DNA from: QHBQ01 sp038230695
GTDB taxonomy: Bacteria; Chloroflexota; Chloroflexia; QHBQ01
Direction: 5' to 3'
Length of the DNA: 19,668 nt
Assembly: GCA_038230695.1 (NCBI GenBank)
Contig: JBBRMT010000068.1
Location: 1-19,668 of the forward strand
The translations under genes were made by a program, and so were the position numbers. Shown here one piece after another: positions 19,624 to 19,668 of the stretch (its first letter is position 1; each line of letters begins with the position of its first letter). Below the pieces are notes generated by a model. It did no database searches and was not told the DNA's origin. It was given only the letters and a program-made list of their open reading frames with translations.

Positions 19624-19668
19624 CAATGGTGAAGCGCCAGCAATGCCTAGCTCAGCAACGAACTGCCA

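Overview
The window looks like a chromosomal segment of a Chloroflexota bacterium, most likely class Chloroflexia. This is inferred from protein style: a secreted GH18 protein ending in two copies of a 'GYPLT..SPTDGR.YTVQYFER.RFEYH' repeat, extended ECF anti-sigma factors with large extracytoplasmic domains, a Pro/Thr-rich anti-sigma-like protein, high GC, and many short intergenic repeats. No tRNA, rRNA, CRISPR array, prophage or transposase gene was recognised.

Layout. 1-678 (minus): a two-gene operon of a heavy-metal-associated (HMA) protein whose frame is interrupted by a single TGA at the second metal-binding Cys position (selenoprotein candidate), and a glutaredoxin-like protein with a CGDS active site. 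850-2360 (minus): ECF sigma factor plus membrane anti-sigma factor. 2471-3428 (plus): a 77-bp tandem duplication leading into an alpha/beta hydrolase. 3471-7577 (minus): an apparent operon of a GT-C type membrane glycosyltransferase, a phosphoribosyltransferase-kinase-like fusion and a HIT hydrolase; it converges with the hydrolase on a shared terminator. 7709-8719 (plus): a diacylglycerol-kinase-like lipid kinase behind a strong promoter, apparently leaderless. 8720-9231: repeat-rich non-coding DNA. 9232-13350 (minus): GH18 protein, then a second ECF sigma factor and a zinc-finger anti-sigma factor with a beta-propeller-like exterior. 13537-14628 (minus): a K+ channel with an RCK domain. 14800-16813 (plus): a third ECF sigma factor and its partner. 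16914-18643 (minus): a small membrane protein coupled to a polysaccharide flippase. 18658-19163: a non-coding, hairpin-rich stretch with a possible orphan promoter and terminator. 19164-19472 (minus): an antibiotic-biosynthesis-monooxygenase (ABM) domain protein.

The genes suggest an envelope-centred neighbourhood: three ECF sigma/anti-sigma modules that would sense extracytoplasmic conditions, together with a lipid kinase, a membrane glycosyltransferase, a flippase, a secreted glycosidase and a K+ channel. Whether the sigma factors control these neighbours is not shown by the sequence.

The most notable observations are: (1) the in-frame UGA exactly at a metal-binding Cys position of an HMA domain; (2) period-7 tandem repeats at nine places, four of them on or next to stop codons; (3) a recurring promoter geometry with TATAAT 6-8 nt before the start codon, implying leaderless mRNAs; (4) a PRTase-kinase fusion of unknown function; (5) a duplicated start region that creates a short ORF overlapping the hydrolase start. 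All are from reading the sequence; no database search was possible.
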